DNA of 64,000 nucleotides from Mantis religiosa (GCA_030765055.1 CM060952.1:80255664-80319663); one strand, 5' to 3'; shown: positions 1-11,054, numbered from the stretch's first letter. Notes: generated by a model from the letters alone, not told the origin. Translations and numbers: made by a program.

Positions 1-75
1 TATTGTCAATATAGTTTATAACCTCTAGATTTTTTTTACACGGCGTTCCTACACAGAATTATAGTCGGTTTGCTA

Positions 76-245
76 CGACATTACACAGTCAAAATATGTG
101 TTCCCTTCGACGTTGCACAATCACAAAAGAATGTCTGTTGCCTTCGATGTTACAGAGTCAAAAGGCATATGTTCCCTTCGACGTTACAAGATCAAAAACG
201 TCTGTTTCCTTCGACGTTACACGTCTCAGAAGAAGCTTCCTTTCC
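76..245. repeat. Short minisatellite, about 4.5 units of 32-37 bp
   Basis: Units begin with CGACGTTACA or a close variant at about 76, 108, 145, 179 and 212. Most units end in TTCCCTTCG. Spacing varies from 32 to 37 bp. The ORFs that run through it are low-complexity translations of the repeat, not genes. Confidence 0.75.
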
Positions 246-3200
246 TAGCCGTTTGTCCAAGGCTATTGATTTTTATCCCTTTTGTTGCCATGACCACCAA
301 AAAGGTTTATTTCGCTGGCTCACGTCAACGCATTACGTAATATCAGTTTGTAAGCACCAATACTAAGACATTACATCATATAATATACATATTGCATCAT
401 ATCATGACCCACTGAATTTCACACACTCATTTCTTATGCATATTAACTTCTCCATATCAGTCCTTAAACCACCATTAAACAACCAATCGATAACAAGAAA
501 ACAGAAGTCGGAACTGTAGCTATACTTTCAATTCCTTATTGTAGTCATGCGGCTCTGTTATCTTCATTCAGTCACAAGCTGACACAATAAACAAAACAGC
601 AAGAAAATGATTTCGACAGATGATGCAATAAATATCAGTAAGGAAAGGATTTGTACAGATGATGAAAACACCTTAACATAGCCCCTGTTAAAGGACCAAT
701 TCAAAGCGCATTTATATCTTTGATTCCAGTTAAGGTAGGAAATTGATTTTTGAACTGGACGCTTCAAAATAAACTGCTCTTCATGATCAGGTTATTCTCT
801 TTCCTGTTGTGAAAATAAATTATGTGAGCACAAATGATGTTCAATCATCAGCTTTCCAGCGTGACTTCACAACTTGTTTAACTATATAACATCGCAAAGC
901 AGCAAGCATCTGATTGGATGTTGTGTTGACCAGCTCCACCCGCCAATCGCTATTAAATGTTGCGTCTGCTATAGTTTCACGATTTGCTATAACTGAGTAT
1001 CCTCACTGACCGAGCAGGTTGAACTAATAATTTGCTTGTGATGCTTAACGAGGGTAAAATGCGTGAGGTCCAAGAAAATGTTTACAGCACTTACTGGTAT
1101 ATGCTCTTCTATTAGTTCCAAAACAAGTTTGACATACCAAATTGTTTGGCGATAACTATAACACCAAATTTACAGAAGCATCATTTCAATCAGATTTTTA
1201 GCAAAATGTTGCTTATTGTCTGTAGTAGTTTAACCAATACAGATATTTAAGCACCGTTTCGGAACACTCTTTGAATCTCATTTGCAATCATTTATACTTA
1301 TGAATGATTGTCGTAACTAAAATTAAAAAACTAAGTTATTGACAGAGAAGCAAATATAGTTCACAAATCATAATAAAATAGCCTCTAAAACTTATATTTG
1401 ATCAGTATCTGTTTTATATACATAAAGGTTAATAAAATGTTGGCATTATAGGATATTATAAATTGTGATGGTGCGCACATGTTTGTTTTAAACTTTAACA
1501 TAAAATATTTATCTTTCTGTGTATATCAATATGCCTGATGTGATTGACGTTTCTTTTCACTTTCATCAGGCGTGTCAAGGTCACACCCACTCTATCTCCT
1601 ACGCAAGTGCATTGACGGGTCACATGACTGATTTAGATCTATTTTCTTGCATTGGACCAAGATGAAATTTTCAGCCTTCTTACAATTTGTTTTAATGCTT
1701 AGAGTGATTTTTCTGATGGAGAAACTCTACACTATTCTTAACCAACACTTTTTGACTGTAACACCAAATCCTCAATTTGGAACGGCAGTATATTAAGTAT
1801 AATTATTTACGAAATCAGATCTTTTGATAATAGTTTGTTTTTAGAATCTACAAAATTACAATTTTGGCGTATTTTTCATTTGATCAAGCTTTGTTTCCAA
1901 ATAATAGAAGAAGAAACCGTGCATTGTTTCTTAAAATTAATACTATCAATATTCTCAATATCAAAATCCGTCGACCATCGTTATATATTTTTTATCTCAA
2001 GTGAACTTTACTAAAAATGTGTAAAGAAATGTAGTGTATGGAAGTATGATCTGTGTAGTTCATTTGTATTTTTAAAATTATTTAGTGTTTGAAGTATACG
2101 ATATTCACCACGCCTTGTGCAGTGCGACACATTACTGAAATCTTTCCAACTCTGTGACAACCGGTTTGGTCTTATACTTTCTACATTGTAAATTACACAT
2201 CTTTTTCAGACCGTCTGTTTTCCAGTAAAAGGTAACAATTTTTTTTGACAGTACTGTAGAGCTCCAAAAATTGTACACGATGCCCTTCAAGTATCATCTA
2301 ATCTCATGCAAAGTTATGCAGATGTAAAATACACATAAATCCAGGCGATGTTCATCGTTAGAAGCTAGGACGTTCCACCAAGATAGTAGAAACGCACAGG
2401 AGGTGCACAGTGCCCTTGAACCACCTGCTCAGAATGAAAAGTACTGTAGTATAGACCTTTATAATAAATTTACAAATAAGTAGATTTATAAATTTTCTGT
2501 ATTGCTCTAATGTTTCAGATCTCAAGGCTACCGCCGTTAAAACTTACGGTAGAAGCAAGACGTCTACATTGTTCTGCAGTATTAGTAAACTTTGTATCAA
2601 TTTTACAGTGTCAATAAAGCAGGATAACATACAGAAACGTTTATATTAGACTTTCGTACGTTATTACTTATTCTACCGTATAGCTTAAGAGAAATGCACT
2701 TTTCCAAAGCGATCCGAGTGGAACAGCCTAACCTATAGGCCAAAAGGTGAACTAAATAGAAAATCTCGTAGTTTAGCTTCATTTCATCAGTATGTGCCAC
2801 ACCGTTTGATGTCTCAAACCAACCTCTACATATAACTCTACGAATAACCTCCATGTATAATGACGTTCCACCTGACCAAGCCAAAAGGGATTGTCAACAT
2901 ACCAATAGTGCATATTTTTGCGGTTTACCTGGCCATGATATGCAAATGTTACTTTAACACAAAACAAAATACACGATGAATCTGGAATACATTTATCCAT
3001 CTGTATGGTAATGCATTTTCGCCGCATTATCAATGTTTACTGCTTGAAGCACTTTTGCAATGTTTTACGGCTCGTTTCTCTCAAAGAAGCTATGAGCCTT
3101 GCGACAAATGTCACTTTTATAAACTATCTCAGCATAGTTTGATCCTGCTGTAAACATCTGGGTGGGAAGGGAGACAGAGACAGAGATATTGGGACAGAAA

Positions 3201-3689
3201 ACGGTTAAGCTGTTGATTGGTTTAGCAAAGTTAATGGGCGTTTTCTTTTATTTGCATGCGTACGATAAATCTCTCCTTTAAGTACCGTACTGTAAATAGT
3301 TTTGTGATAACTATTCTGCGCGAGCTAATTTCGGAGAGAAAAAATGCATGCATTTGTTTCTATTCTTATAAACGTAATAGCCCCACATTTTATCTCTCTG
3401 CTTCATATATCACATAGTTATGATATGTATATACTATGTGTATATACTATATAAAGGTTAGACAAAAGACAGGTGAAATTATACAAACTATTAACTAATT
3501 ATGTTAAATTAAGCTGTCTTTTATTTATCAATCACTAAAGGACACTGCTAGTATATAGTATTTTGCATTCTTATACCAGGCAGCTCTCTCGCAACGAAGT
3601 CTGTGTCGAGTTGAACGCTGATTAAGGTGTTATTGTTTATAGTGTGGAGTTGCTTCTGATATTTAATACTGTATTTCTTGTACATCTCG
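246..3689. other. AT-rich spacer, no gene recognised
   Basis: About 3.4 kb with stop codons dense in all frames and only short uninformative ORFs. Nothing here matches a family I know. A TA-rich stretch at about 3415-3455 has small palindromes (TATATACTATGTGTATATACTATA). Some decayed Polinton sequence may lie just before 3690 but cannot be read. Confidence 0.5.
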
Positions 3690-3819
3690 CGTGCCTTACA
3701 CGCCCAAGCCTAACATCGAGACTAGCGTTAAGACCTTCCGCATGCTGGTGAACAAGCAAGTGCTTGCCGATGGCTTCGACTCTCACCTTTACGGTTACAA
3801 GAGGGTACGGGATAAATGA
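3690..3819 (+). pseudogene. Protein-primed DNA polymerase B, extreme C-terminus
   Basis: One frame reads to a TGA at 3817-3819 and contains MLVNKQVLADGFDSHLYGY. This matches the usual end of Polinton PolB, where a basic segment is followed by a [FY]D...P[FY]GY motif. The other Polinton copy has a similar MLMNKCILANKFDT at its PolB end, which supports the call. Only about 35-40 residues remain. All polymerase and exonuclease motifs lie in lost sequence to the left. The position directly upstream of the ATPase is the same as in the second copy. Confidence 0.55.
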
Positions 3820-3859
3820 GGCACATAGCGCGCCTGTGGGTTCAAACCAACGTCCTCCT

Positions 3860-4501
3860 GAGACACGATCCCAAGTCTGCCTGGGGACTTGAGAAAGTTT
3901 AATTTTCCAAGCACTATGCTGGTGGCGGGGCCGTCCCGATGCGGAAGATCGACCTTCGTGAAAAACCTCATACGTCACGCCGACCGCATGTTCGACAGGC
4001 GCCCGAAGAAGGTGTTGTGGTGCCTCCCGCCTGAATATTCGCCGAGGCACGAAGACTTGCCTCTAAAGTGCAAGGCGCACCCGGTTATTCCACAACTGGA
4101 GGATGTCGGAGAGAACTTTCTGGTCATTTTGGACGACATCATGGAGGAGGTAGGGGGAAAGAACGTGTCTATTTTTTTACCAGAGACTCTCATCACAAGC
4201 GCTTCGGAATCGTATACAACCTGCAAAACGTGGTTCCACATGGGCAGAAATACAGGAACATATCTCTGAATGCAAACTACATCGTGGCCCTAAAAATAAC
4301 AGAGACAATATGCAGATAGAAAGACTGTGCCAACAGATCGAGACCAGTAGCTCTAGGTTTCTGTTGGAGGTCTTCCAGAAGGCTACCGAGCACCCGCAAG
4401 TATATCTGGTGCTGGACTGCAAGCAATACTCGCCCGACCTATACAGGTATCGAACCGGCGTCCTTCCGGACGAAACCCTCTCTTATTTCGTACCCAACTG
4501 A
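3860..4501 (+). pseudogene. Polinton genome-packaging ATPase (FtsK/HerA, A32-like)
   Basis: This family powers packaging of viral DNA into capsids. The frame from the ATG at 3889 shows a Walker A loop, GPSRCGRSTF (residues 14-23), with Arg in place of the invariant Lys, and a Walker B strand, FLVILDDI (residues 77-84). Near 4150 the frame shifts: homology continues in another frame (about 4150-4300, with NVVPHGQKYRNISLNANYI) and then in a third to the stop at 4499-4501 (LVLDCKQYSPDLYRYR near the end). The total is about 205 codons, close to the family's usual 200-250. The frameshifts and the Walker A Lys-to-Arg change mean no working protein. The paralogue at 19.93-20.53 kb aligns along its whole length. 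Confidence 0.85.
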
Positions 4502-4649
4502 GGCCACTGAACGAAAACAACAAAATTAATTGCCCCTTAGTCTGGCTTAACCGTTATATAGGGTGTTGCAGGATTAACCGTGCATTTACAGTCTGTTTTT
4601 GGTATGTAAAATAAGGAGCATTTTCCTACGCCAGCGTCATTCCCGTGCA

Positions 4650-5012
4650 AACATGGTTAAAGGCCGTTGAGCATCGCCAAATTGAGCAGTCTGCTCATAA
4701 CAAGGCAGCACGGGCATTTGTCGGCCTTAGCCAGGTCGAAGGTGCCTCAGCACAAAAAATTGTTAAAAAATTCTGATGGTGTTCTGATAAAGGCCATTTG
4801 CGAATGCATGCTCAACGTCATCAGGTCACGTGCAACTTCCGCAAATGTGCCTGAGTCGCTTAAAGAAACAAGGCGTCTTGGAGGAAACTGATAGACAAGT
4901 GGGTTCCCTTAAAGAAAAAGAAGAAAATATTGATACAGAAAGGTTTTCTTCCGGCGTTTCTGGTTCCCGTTCTTGCTTCGCTGGGTAGCGCGCTCGTGCC
5001 AAAATTTGCAGG
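4650..5012 (+). pseudogene. Polinton small hydrophobic-tail protein
   Basis: Many animal Polintons carry, between ATPase and integrase, a small protein with a basic helix ending in KK-x-L-x-QKG followed by a hydrophobic stretch. Here the start (IAKLSSLLITRQHGHLSAL, about 4670-4730) and middle (ICECMLNVI) are in one frame. After a frameshift near 4860 the end reads KKKKKILIQKGFLPAFLVPV, up to about 5012. The family role is unproven; a minor virion or membrane-active protein is a reasonable guess. The same protein occurs at 19.54-19.87 kb in the second copy. Broken by a frameshift and in-frame stops. Confidence 0.6.
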
Positions 5013-5359
5013 ATGAAATACGGTCGACAGATCGTGGTGGCCCTGCAGCCGAAAACCGTGGAAAAGCTTCACGTCATAGACAAAAGCATTTCTAGATTGG
5101 CTAAGGAGATAGAGAACGTGCAAAACATTCCGCGGACGAAAAGTGGCGTCTGGTAAAATATAAATTGGGAAAGTGTTTGGATCTGGTGACACAAGTGAGA
5201 CGGCCCTTCCTTAGCAGCAACAAAGACGACGACGATGATGCCTACCGAGACTTGGAACCGATGGCACGGATGAAGAAGGAGGTAGCGCCTAGGATGATAA
5301 AACGAAACCTTCTGTCTCCTCGCAAAAGAAAGAAGCCAAGGTCACCCTCCAGCACGTAA
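5013..5359 (+). pseudogene. Polinton small conserved protein upstream of integrase
   Basis: Starts at ATG 5013 with an N-terminal helix containing PKTVEKLHVI and continues as a charged helical segment. After a frameshift near 5130-5150 it reads KYKLGKCLDLVTQVRRP, an Asp run (DDDDDA) and a basic tail, stopping at 5357-5359. Proteins of this length and character commonly precede Polinton integrase; no function is established. The second copy has the same layout at 19.28-19.54 kb (CKLGNYICLLTQARKP, then an Asp run). Integrase starts 43 bp downstream, so the two may be co-transcribed. Confidence 0.55.
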
Positions 5360-5401
5360 CGATTGCACCCTCGCCGTTGGGAGCTTCTGTAAGAGCTTGA
5401 G

Positions 5402-6454
5402 ATGAAGGAATGGACGGTGTTACGGCGACTTTATGTCAAACCGGAGCATTACACCGGCTTGGGAACGGTAAAGTCCCTCCGAAAGGCCACCGGAGAGTGA
5501 AGGGCCAACATAGAGTCCTTCCTTCGAACCCAGGACAGTTACACTCTGCACAAGCCTGTAAGAAAACGGTTGCCCACCAGATATTATCACGTGACCAATA
5601 TGGACGATCTGTGGGAAGCCGATCTGAACGTCATGAGCACCCTCAGAGAATACAACAAACCGTATTCTTACATCCTAACCGTCATATTCTCCAAATATGC
5701 ATGAGCCGTTCCTCTGAAAACAAAACTTGGCACCGAAGTGGTGCAGGCTTTTCGTTCCATATTTTCCCAAAGGGTTCCTAGGGTCCTAAAATTGGACAAG
5801 GGAACCGAGTTCACCAACCGAACGTTTCGTGACTTTCTGATGAAACACAACGTGCAACATTACACCACCAAAAATAACGTGAAAGCCAGCGTCGTGGAAC
5901 GTTTTAAGAGAACCCTGAAGACCAAGATGTGGAGGAATTTCATTCTCAAAAACACCTAAAGGTAAGCAGAGGTTCTTCCGGCCCTCCTCGAGTCGTACAA
6001 TAGTTCGCATCACAGTTCCATAAAGATGGCGCCCAAGGAGGTCAAGCAGGTCATGCAGGTGTACCGCAATCTGTACGGAAACAGCTGTCTGCCGTGGGCA
6101 AACAGAACTAAATATTCGGTCGGCGACCACGTGCGCATGCCCAAGGAGAAAGTGAAATTCGACAAGTGGTACGAGCAGAATTGGACGGACGAAATATTCG
6201 GAATATTCGAGACATCCGAGGTGGTGGGCGGCCGACCCGTGGTATATACGTTGAGGGATCTGGCCGGAGAACCCACAGACGGCATATTTTACACCGAAGA
6301 ACTTGAAAAGGTTGCGCTTCCCGAAACCTTCAAAATCGAGCGCATTTTGCAAACCAAGGGCAGAGGGCGTAACAAAATGCTGTTAGTGAAGTGGAAGTGG
6401 TATCTGGCCAAATTCAACTCGTGGGTCCGGGCTTCGAAAGTCGATTTGGTATGA
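5402..6454 (+). pseudogene. Polinton integrase (RVE, DDE) with C-terminal chromodomain
   Basis: Retroviral-type integrase that inserts Polinton DNA into the host. From ATG 5402 the frame is broken by an in-frame stop after about 30 codons, a frameshift, a TGA within IFSKYA*AVPL, and another frameshift near 5960. The catalytic triad can be seen: Asp in WEADLNVM, Asp in LKLDKGTEFTN and Glu in ASVVERF. The C-terminal part is one clean ORF (6026-6454) with an SH3-like region (YSVGDHVRMPKEKVKF), the VYTLRDLAGEP strand and a chromodomain-like end (KIERILQTKGRGRNKMLLVKWK). Its stop TGA overlaps the next gene's start as ATGA at 6451-6454. Confidence 0.9.
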
Positions 6455-7547
6455 CCAAGACAAAGCAGTTCTCTCTCACACTGGTGAGCAATGCTTCCAT
6501 GGAACGCATTACAGATAACACCACGGCAATATTCTCAAACATCTTGTCCGAGAGGGTCGTTCTGCAGGGGGAATGGAACGTCGCTCTGCAGAAGGTGAGG
6601 TATCCGGTAAAATTTTAGAACGTCGCTCCAACCGAAGCATGCGTCGTTGGCACGAAATACACCATGACGCACCTCCCCAAGCAGACAAAGTTCAGCTTGG
6701 AAATGGCGCAAGGCATCGTGCACCAACCCAAAGACCTGGTCCAACTCATCAACTAGGTCATTCTCGAACATTTGTCGGTAGATTTCTTCATCTTCGACGA
6801 GAACACTAATAAGGTCAGCGTCAATGCAGCGGTTGCGCATCCCGAGCAATTGCCCGACGCCCCCTTCGAAGCGTATGTGGAGAATGGGGTGTGCATGGCT
6901 GTACCCTACGTCGTCGGTGAATACGAATCCTTGAAAGACGCGCCCACGCAGAGACCAAAGCAAACGAGACCAAGCAAACGAAACCCAAGCCCACCCAGGC
7001 GAAACCCCCGGCGCAAAATACCGGAAAACCCAACCCTTCCGACCAACGGCCTCCCACCGCTCTCCCCTCAGCGCCGGACAAGAGCGACTCCAGTCCGGTA
7101 AACCTTCCTCAGCCGAAGGCACAGGCCCAGCCCCACAGCGCGGACAAACCACTGCATGTCATCCACAGTTTGATGCTAACCCCGGCGAAAATGCTAGGCT
7201 TCGACCCCTATACCAACGTCATCCTGCAGGCAGGACTAAAACATCCTGTAGATCCATATATGGAGTTTCCTTACTAAATGTTCATCTACTGCCATCTAGT
7301 GACTCCACAAGTGGTGGGAGATACCTTGGCACAGGTAATAGAGAGCGTAGCCGTAGAATACGAGAGAAGCAATAACACGTACAAGACCGACGAAAAGATG
7401 TTCTTCCCACAAAATTGGGTCCCACTCATTCAACAGAACTTCAAGACGGTCAACTTAGATTTAAGGAACGGTTATGGTGATCTCTTGCCATTTGCCGACG
7501 GATTTTCCTCTGCTATAGTTCTCGCCTTCCGTTCCAAAGAGCAATAA
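6451..7547 (+). pseudogene. Polinton penton (minor capsid) protein
   Basis: The N-terminus has the Polinton penton signature: FSLTLVSNASM (about residues 7-17), then NTTAIFSN and GEWNVALQKVRYP. A stop follows at about residue 55 and another near 6756, but homology continues through FFIFDENTNKVSV and MAVPYVVGEYE. After a Pro/Lys-rich linker a frameshift leads to the last domain (MFIYCHLVTPQVVGDTLAQ ... NGYGDLLPFADGFSS), which stops at 7545-7547. Full length would be about 365 codons. This protein forms the capsid vertices in the Polinton virion model. The start is set by the ATGA overlap with integrase, which is also present in the second copy. At least three disruptions. Confidence 0.85.
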
Positions 7548-7561
7548 TGGATGTGCAGAAG

Positions 7562-7677
7562 ATCCATCCATCCATCCATCCATCCATCCATCCATCCACC
7601 CATCCATCCATCCGTCCGTCCGTCCGTCCGTCCGTCCATCCAACCATCCATCCATCCATCCATCCATCCATCCATCA
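7562..7677. repeat. ATCC/GTCC tetranucleotide microsatellite
   Basis: About 115 bp of (ATCC)n with a central (GTCC)n block and a few interruptions, directly after the decayed penton gene. The long MDG-type ORFs on the minus strand are translations of this tract. Confidence 0.97.
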
Positions 7678-7714
7678 ATAAGTCACATAAGACGATGCAT
7701 GAAATAATATTCAA

Positions 7715-9215
7715 GTGAGTCCTCCAACGTTAAGTCAGAGCGGACGATGAGTACAGTGACGTTCAAATGAGTACAGTATACGTAAAGTTACCAAACATTC
7801 GTCTTTCAGAAATAGGGAAAACCTCCAACGTTTAGTCATATCAGACGATGAATGAAATGATGCTCAAATGAGTACACGGTAAAAAGAGCTTAGAGTTACG
7901 CAAACTTGTTCTTTCAGGATAAGCGAAAAGCCTCCAAAGTTAAGTCATATAGTACGATGAATGAAATGACGTGCAAATTAATACAGGTTGCATGGAGCTT
8001 AGCGTTACCAAACATGAATTTTTCAGAAGAAGGAAACCCTCTAACGCTAAGTCTTATAGGGCACTGAATGAAATGATGATCAAAGGAGTACAGGGTCAAC
8101 AGAGCTTAGATTCACCAGACATTCAGCGTTAAAAATAATGTGAAACCTGCAGAACTGAGTAATATCGGATGATGAACGAATGACTTTTGAATGAGTTGAA
8201 GGTAAATAAAACTTAGAGTTACCTTACATTCATCTTTCACGAAAAGGGAAAACTTTCAACGATAAGTCATATCGGTCGATGAATGAAATGATCATATAAG
8301 TACAAGGTACATAAAGCTTAGCGTACCAGACATTCAACTTTCAGGATAAGAGAATACCTCCAACGTTAAGTCATTACGGATAATGAATTAAATAATGTTC
8401 AAATGATTATACGTTACACAGAGCTTACAGTTACCCAACCTTGATCTTTCAGGATAAGTGAAAAAGCTCAAAACTTAAATCATACCGGACGATGAATGAA
8501 TTGACTTTCAAATTAGTACAGAGCTTAGAGTTACCGATCATTTTTTTTTTCAGTAAAAGGGGAAATCTCGAACGTTAATTCATATCGGACACCGAATAAA
8601 ATGATGTTCAAAGGAGTACAGGGTTCACAGAGCTTAAAGTTATCAGAGCTTCATCTTTCAAAATAAGGGAATACCTCCAACGTTAAGTCGTTTTGGACAA
8701 TGAATGAATTGATGTTCCAATGAGTTAAAGTTCAGTAGAGCTTAGAGTAATATCACAATCATCATACAGGATAAGAGAAAGCCTGTGATGTTAAGTCCTA
8801 TCGGATACCGTATGAAATGATATTCATATAAATCCAGGGTACATAGAGTTTAGAGTTAACAGACATACGACTTTCAGGATAAGGGAACACCTCCAACGTT
8901 AAGTCATATCGGACAATATATGAAATGATGCAAATGATTCCTGGTTACATAGAGCTTAGAGTTACCAATCATATGTCTTTCAATATGAGTGAAAACCTCC
9001 AACGTTATGTCGTATCGGACGATGGATGAAATGACGTTGGAGTGAGTACAAGGTACGTAGAGCTTAAAGTTATGAAACATTCATCTTTAGGGATAAGGGA
9101 AAAGAGCCAATGTTAATTCATATAGACTATTGAATGAAATGTTCTTCCTATGAGTACAGAGTCCACTGAGCTTAGACTTGCCAGACATTTATCTTGCGGG
9201 ATAAGGAATAGCTTA
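7715..9215 (-). repeat. Satellite of about 14 diverged ~106-bp units derived from a SINE body
   Basis: The plus strand repeats the unit CCTCCAACGTTAAGTCATAT ... GATGAATGAAATGA ... CAAATGAGTACAGGGTACATAGAGCTTAGAGTTACC ... CATTCATCTTTCAGGATAAGGG in shortened and mutated form. Units start near 7727, 7831, 7932, 8038, 8147, 8254, 8359, 8470, 8570, 8672, 8783, 8891, 8998 and 9108, a mean period of about 106 bp. The same text, without tandem repetition, is the 3' body of the tRNA-SINE copies at 48.6, 49.8, 50.8 and 63.4 kb. No tRNA-like head is present in this array. Divergence between units points to an old expansion. Confidence 0.9.
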
Positions 9216-9237
9216 AACTTTACCATAACAGTTGTTT

Positions 9238-9412
9238 TTGACCCCGATTAAGCAGTTGGATTACTGATAATATTGCCACTAGGGGTGCTAGTGCCACGTT
9301 GATCCCTTTTAATGCGGAGATTAAGGTGGATTACCACTTATGGCGGAAATTGGAAAATCAGTGTGAAGCGGTGGTAGATTAGGGGAAATCGAATTGGTTA
9401 ATCCGGGCTTTA
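9238..9412 (-). repeat. Palindromic terminal repeat, putative Polinton end
   Basis: The plus strand begins ACCCCGATTAAGCAG and ends GGTTAATCCGGGCT, so the ends are inverted repeats of each other; internal TTAATC/GATTAA motifs recur. It aligns end to end, in the same orientation relative to the accessory cassette, with 55413-55588, which starts AGCCCCGGATTAAGCAAC and ends GCTTAATTCGGGGCT. Polintons are known to end 5'-AG...CT-3', which the 55.6 kb copy fits. A MITE captured in an ancestor is the alternative. Confidence 0.55.
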
Positions 9413-9769
9413 TTTTTTCTATATTTGTAAAAACATGCATCAAATGGAATAGGTTCAGATATGCGTATTTATTGTTTTAACATATTTTTCTTACTTGCAC
9501 GATAAGCACAAATAAACATGAGAGAAAGTATATGCTTCTTGTTCTCTTTAAAAGCAGCACACTTACAAGATATACTTAAAATCGCGTTTTATACATTTTA
9601 AGGTTTAGAATGACAGTTTTGTTACTTGGAAGAACAGAAACGTAACTATCTAAAATCATATTTTACTCTAATACTGCAGAAACATATGGATAAAGAAAGT
9701 ATTGTTTTCACTGGTGAAAGAATACATATATACCAAAAATATCACACTGACTTTTTGTAGGGAATCTTC

Positions 9770-10195
9770 ATACATGAGATCAATGTTGAACACGCTGGTG
9801 CACACTGTATCTTGTAGGTGCACGATATAACTTGCGAAAAGTTGTCGCAGAGATTTTTGTCGGGAGCGGGGATATACATAGGGATGACGAAGATGTTTTA
9901 TAAGTTTGTGGTGTGGGAACCTATAACGGTGATTTTGTTGCAGACTGACGGTGACTTGCTGTTGCCTATGTGGATGGCAAAGTGGGCATCCCTTGCTCAG
10001 ATATACTTTGGTTTGAATGGAGGATACGTGGAGGAAATCGGCGCCATTTGTATGGAGCTTGATGGTGACATTTTTGGTGTTGCCGAAAAAAGTGGTATAG
10101 GAGGAGAGGATGCAAGTGTCGGAGGGAAGGTCTCCTTCATTGGAGATTTGTGGGTTGAATATATGTGTTAGGGAGAGATTATTTCCAATGTTTAC
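9770..10195 (-). pseudogene. Accessory gene E, unknown protein
   Basis: The minus strand carries a decayed protein that aligns with 54613-55141 (+). Shared landmarks are NIGNN near the start, ILSSYTTFFGNTKNVT, LHVSS, KVYLSK and, in a second frame, VIPMYIPAPDKNLCDNF. The protein looks beta-rich with a few cysteines, is about 180-190 residues long, and has no motif I recognise. It is the last gene before the 3' AT-rich region and palindrome. The long plus-strand ORF over this stretch is an antisense shadow. At least one frameshift. Confidence 0.5.
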
Positions 10196-10199
10196 AGGA

Positions 10200-10545
10200 T
10201 TCGTTTAGCAGGTCATAAGCGTTGGTGGACTCGACGACGAATCGTTTGAATCCGCTTTGAAACTTCTATTCGCCATTGTAGATAATGCAGAAAGGGGTAT
10301 AAATTAGGCTTTTGATGAGTTCAGGAGTTTTTTTTTTTTTTTGCCTAAACTAGGGAATACTTCTGTGTCTTCTTGTAGTTTTACAGCGGTTCCTGTTCGG
10401 TAAATGGTATCGACGAATCTGACGCCCGCCACTGGGTATTATACGTTTTGTCGGAGCGAAGAGGCGCTGAGTATGTCGCATCTGTTGGATAGCTCTTGAA
10501 GCTGCCGCAGTGGGTCTTAATCACCTTGTGCAGAAGATGTTTTTA
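10200..10545 (-). pseudogene. Accessory gene D, possible OB-fold DNA-binding protein
   Basis: Several frames of the minus strand align with the intact ORF at 54295-54612: LQELSNRCDILSASSLRQNV, then GVRFVDTIYRTGTAVKLQED, then FCIIYNGE*KFQSGFKR. Usual length is about 105 residues. The pattern of strands followed by a short FLP-type segment reminds me of small single-strand DNA-binding proteins, but that is a guess from shape. Stops (one after RQNV, one TAG in GE*K) and frameshifts, including a poly-A run in the element sense at 10327-10343, disable it. Its start overlaps the end of gene C, as in the other copy. Confidence 0.5.
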
Positions 10546-10805
10546 GCAAACAGCGGAACTCCGTCTATATGGGTGAGCTGGTAAGGCAGGTTTCAGTGCT
10601 GCTTGCAGCTTCTATAAGGAGCGTACACTTGTTGTGCGTCTATGGGAAGTTGGTAACAAAGGACGTCAACGTCGGCTCGGGCGTCACGCTGGAAGATAGC
10701 ATTTAAGATTCGTAGGAGCTCTCGTTGTTCTGTGGGTTGGAGCATCGGAATACGTCTGCCGTTCTCGATGAACTCTAACAAGACGGTGAAGTAACCGCAA
10801 GGCAT
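10520..10805 (-). pseudogene. Accessory gene C, unknown helical protein
   Basis: From ATG 10805 the minus strand reads a good N-terminal part (LLEFIENGRRIPMLQPTEQR ... QLPIDAQQVYAPYRSC) to a stop at 10593-10595. Beyond the stop, homology to the other copy goes on with THIDGVPLFAKN. The counterpart at 54010-54314 shares LENARRIEVLLPKE and SIDAQQACGPFRRC. Expected length is about 100 residues. The first ~11 codons overlap, in another frame, the last codons of gene B; both copies keep this. Function unknown; not similar to any family I can name. Confidence 0.6.
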
Positions 10806-11054
10806 GCACTGTTTCTACGGATGTATTTTCGAAGTTGTTGAATCTAACGGTTGAGTTCAGCGAGGTCTTCGTAGAATCACCGGTAGCAGCATTGGTACAG
10901 GTGAGTGAAATGTGCAGCTGCATGTCGGGTGAAAACAGAAGGAGCAGTGTAATACAACACAGGGTTCTGCCGATGTGCCACGAAGATTGCTAGCCACAGA
11001 CCACCAGGTTTTAAACGTTGAAGACAGCACTTATTTGGATGATGATTTGTACAT

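Larger units (their letters stand above)
3690..7547 (+). mobile_element. Polinton/Maverick fragment 1
   Basis: Collinear remains of a Polinton: PolB C-terminus, packaging ATPase, two small proteins, integrase with chromodomain and penton protein, all on the plus strand in known Polinton neighbour relations. The left side is cut inside PolB. The right side stops after the penton, at an ATCC microsatellite, so pX-like, major capsid and protease genes are missing here. Every gene has stops or frameshifts, so the copy is dead. It has the same order as the larger copy at 9.24-21.7 kb, but the proteins differ enough to suggest another subfamily rather than a recent duplicate. No terminal inverted repeat or target duplication was found. 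Confidence 0.85.

Noticed and set aside
2603..3033. Two overlapping minus-strand ORFs (93 and 84 codons)
   Set aside because: No recognisable domain, AT-rich chance-like composition, no supporting context.
3637..4050. 137-codon minus-strand ORF
   Set aside because: Antisense of the PolB end and the ATPase Walker A region, which are clear on the plus strand.
7461..7714. Long MDGWMDG-type ORFs on the minus strand
   Set aside because: Translations of the ATCC/GTCC microsatellite, not genes.
7715..9215. CRISPR-like array of regularly spaced repeats
   Set aside because: The whole unit is repeated with gradual divergence; there are no unique spacers, and the genome is eukaryotic.
9818..10171. 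117-codon plus-strand ORF
   Set aside because: Antisense of accessory gene E, whose minus-strand reading matches the 54.6-55.1 kb copy.
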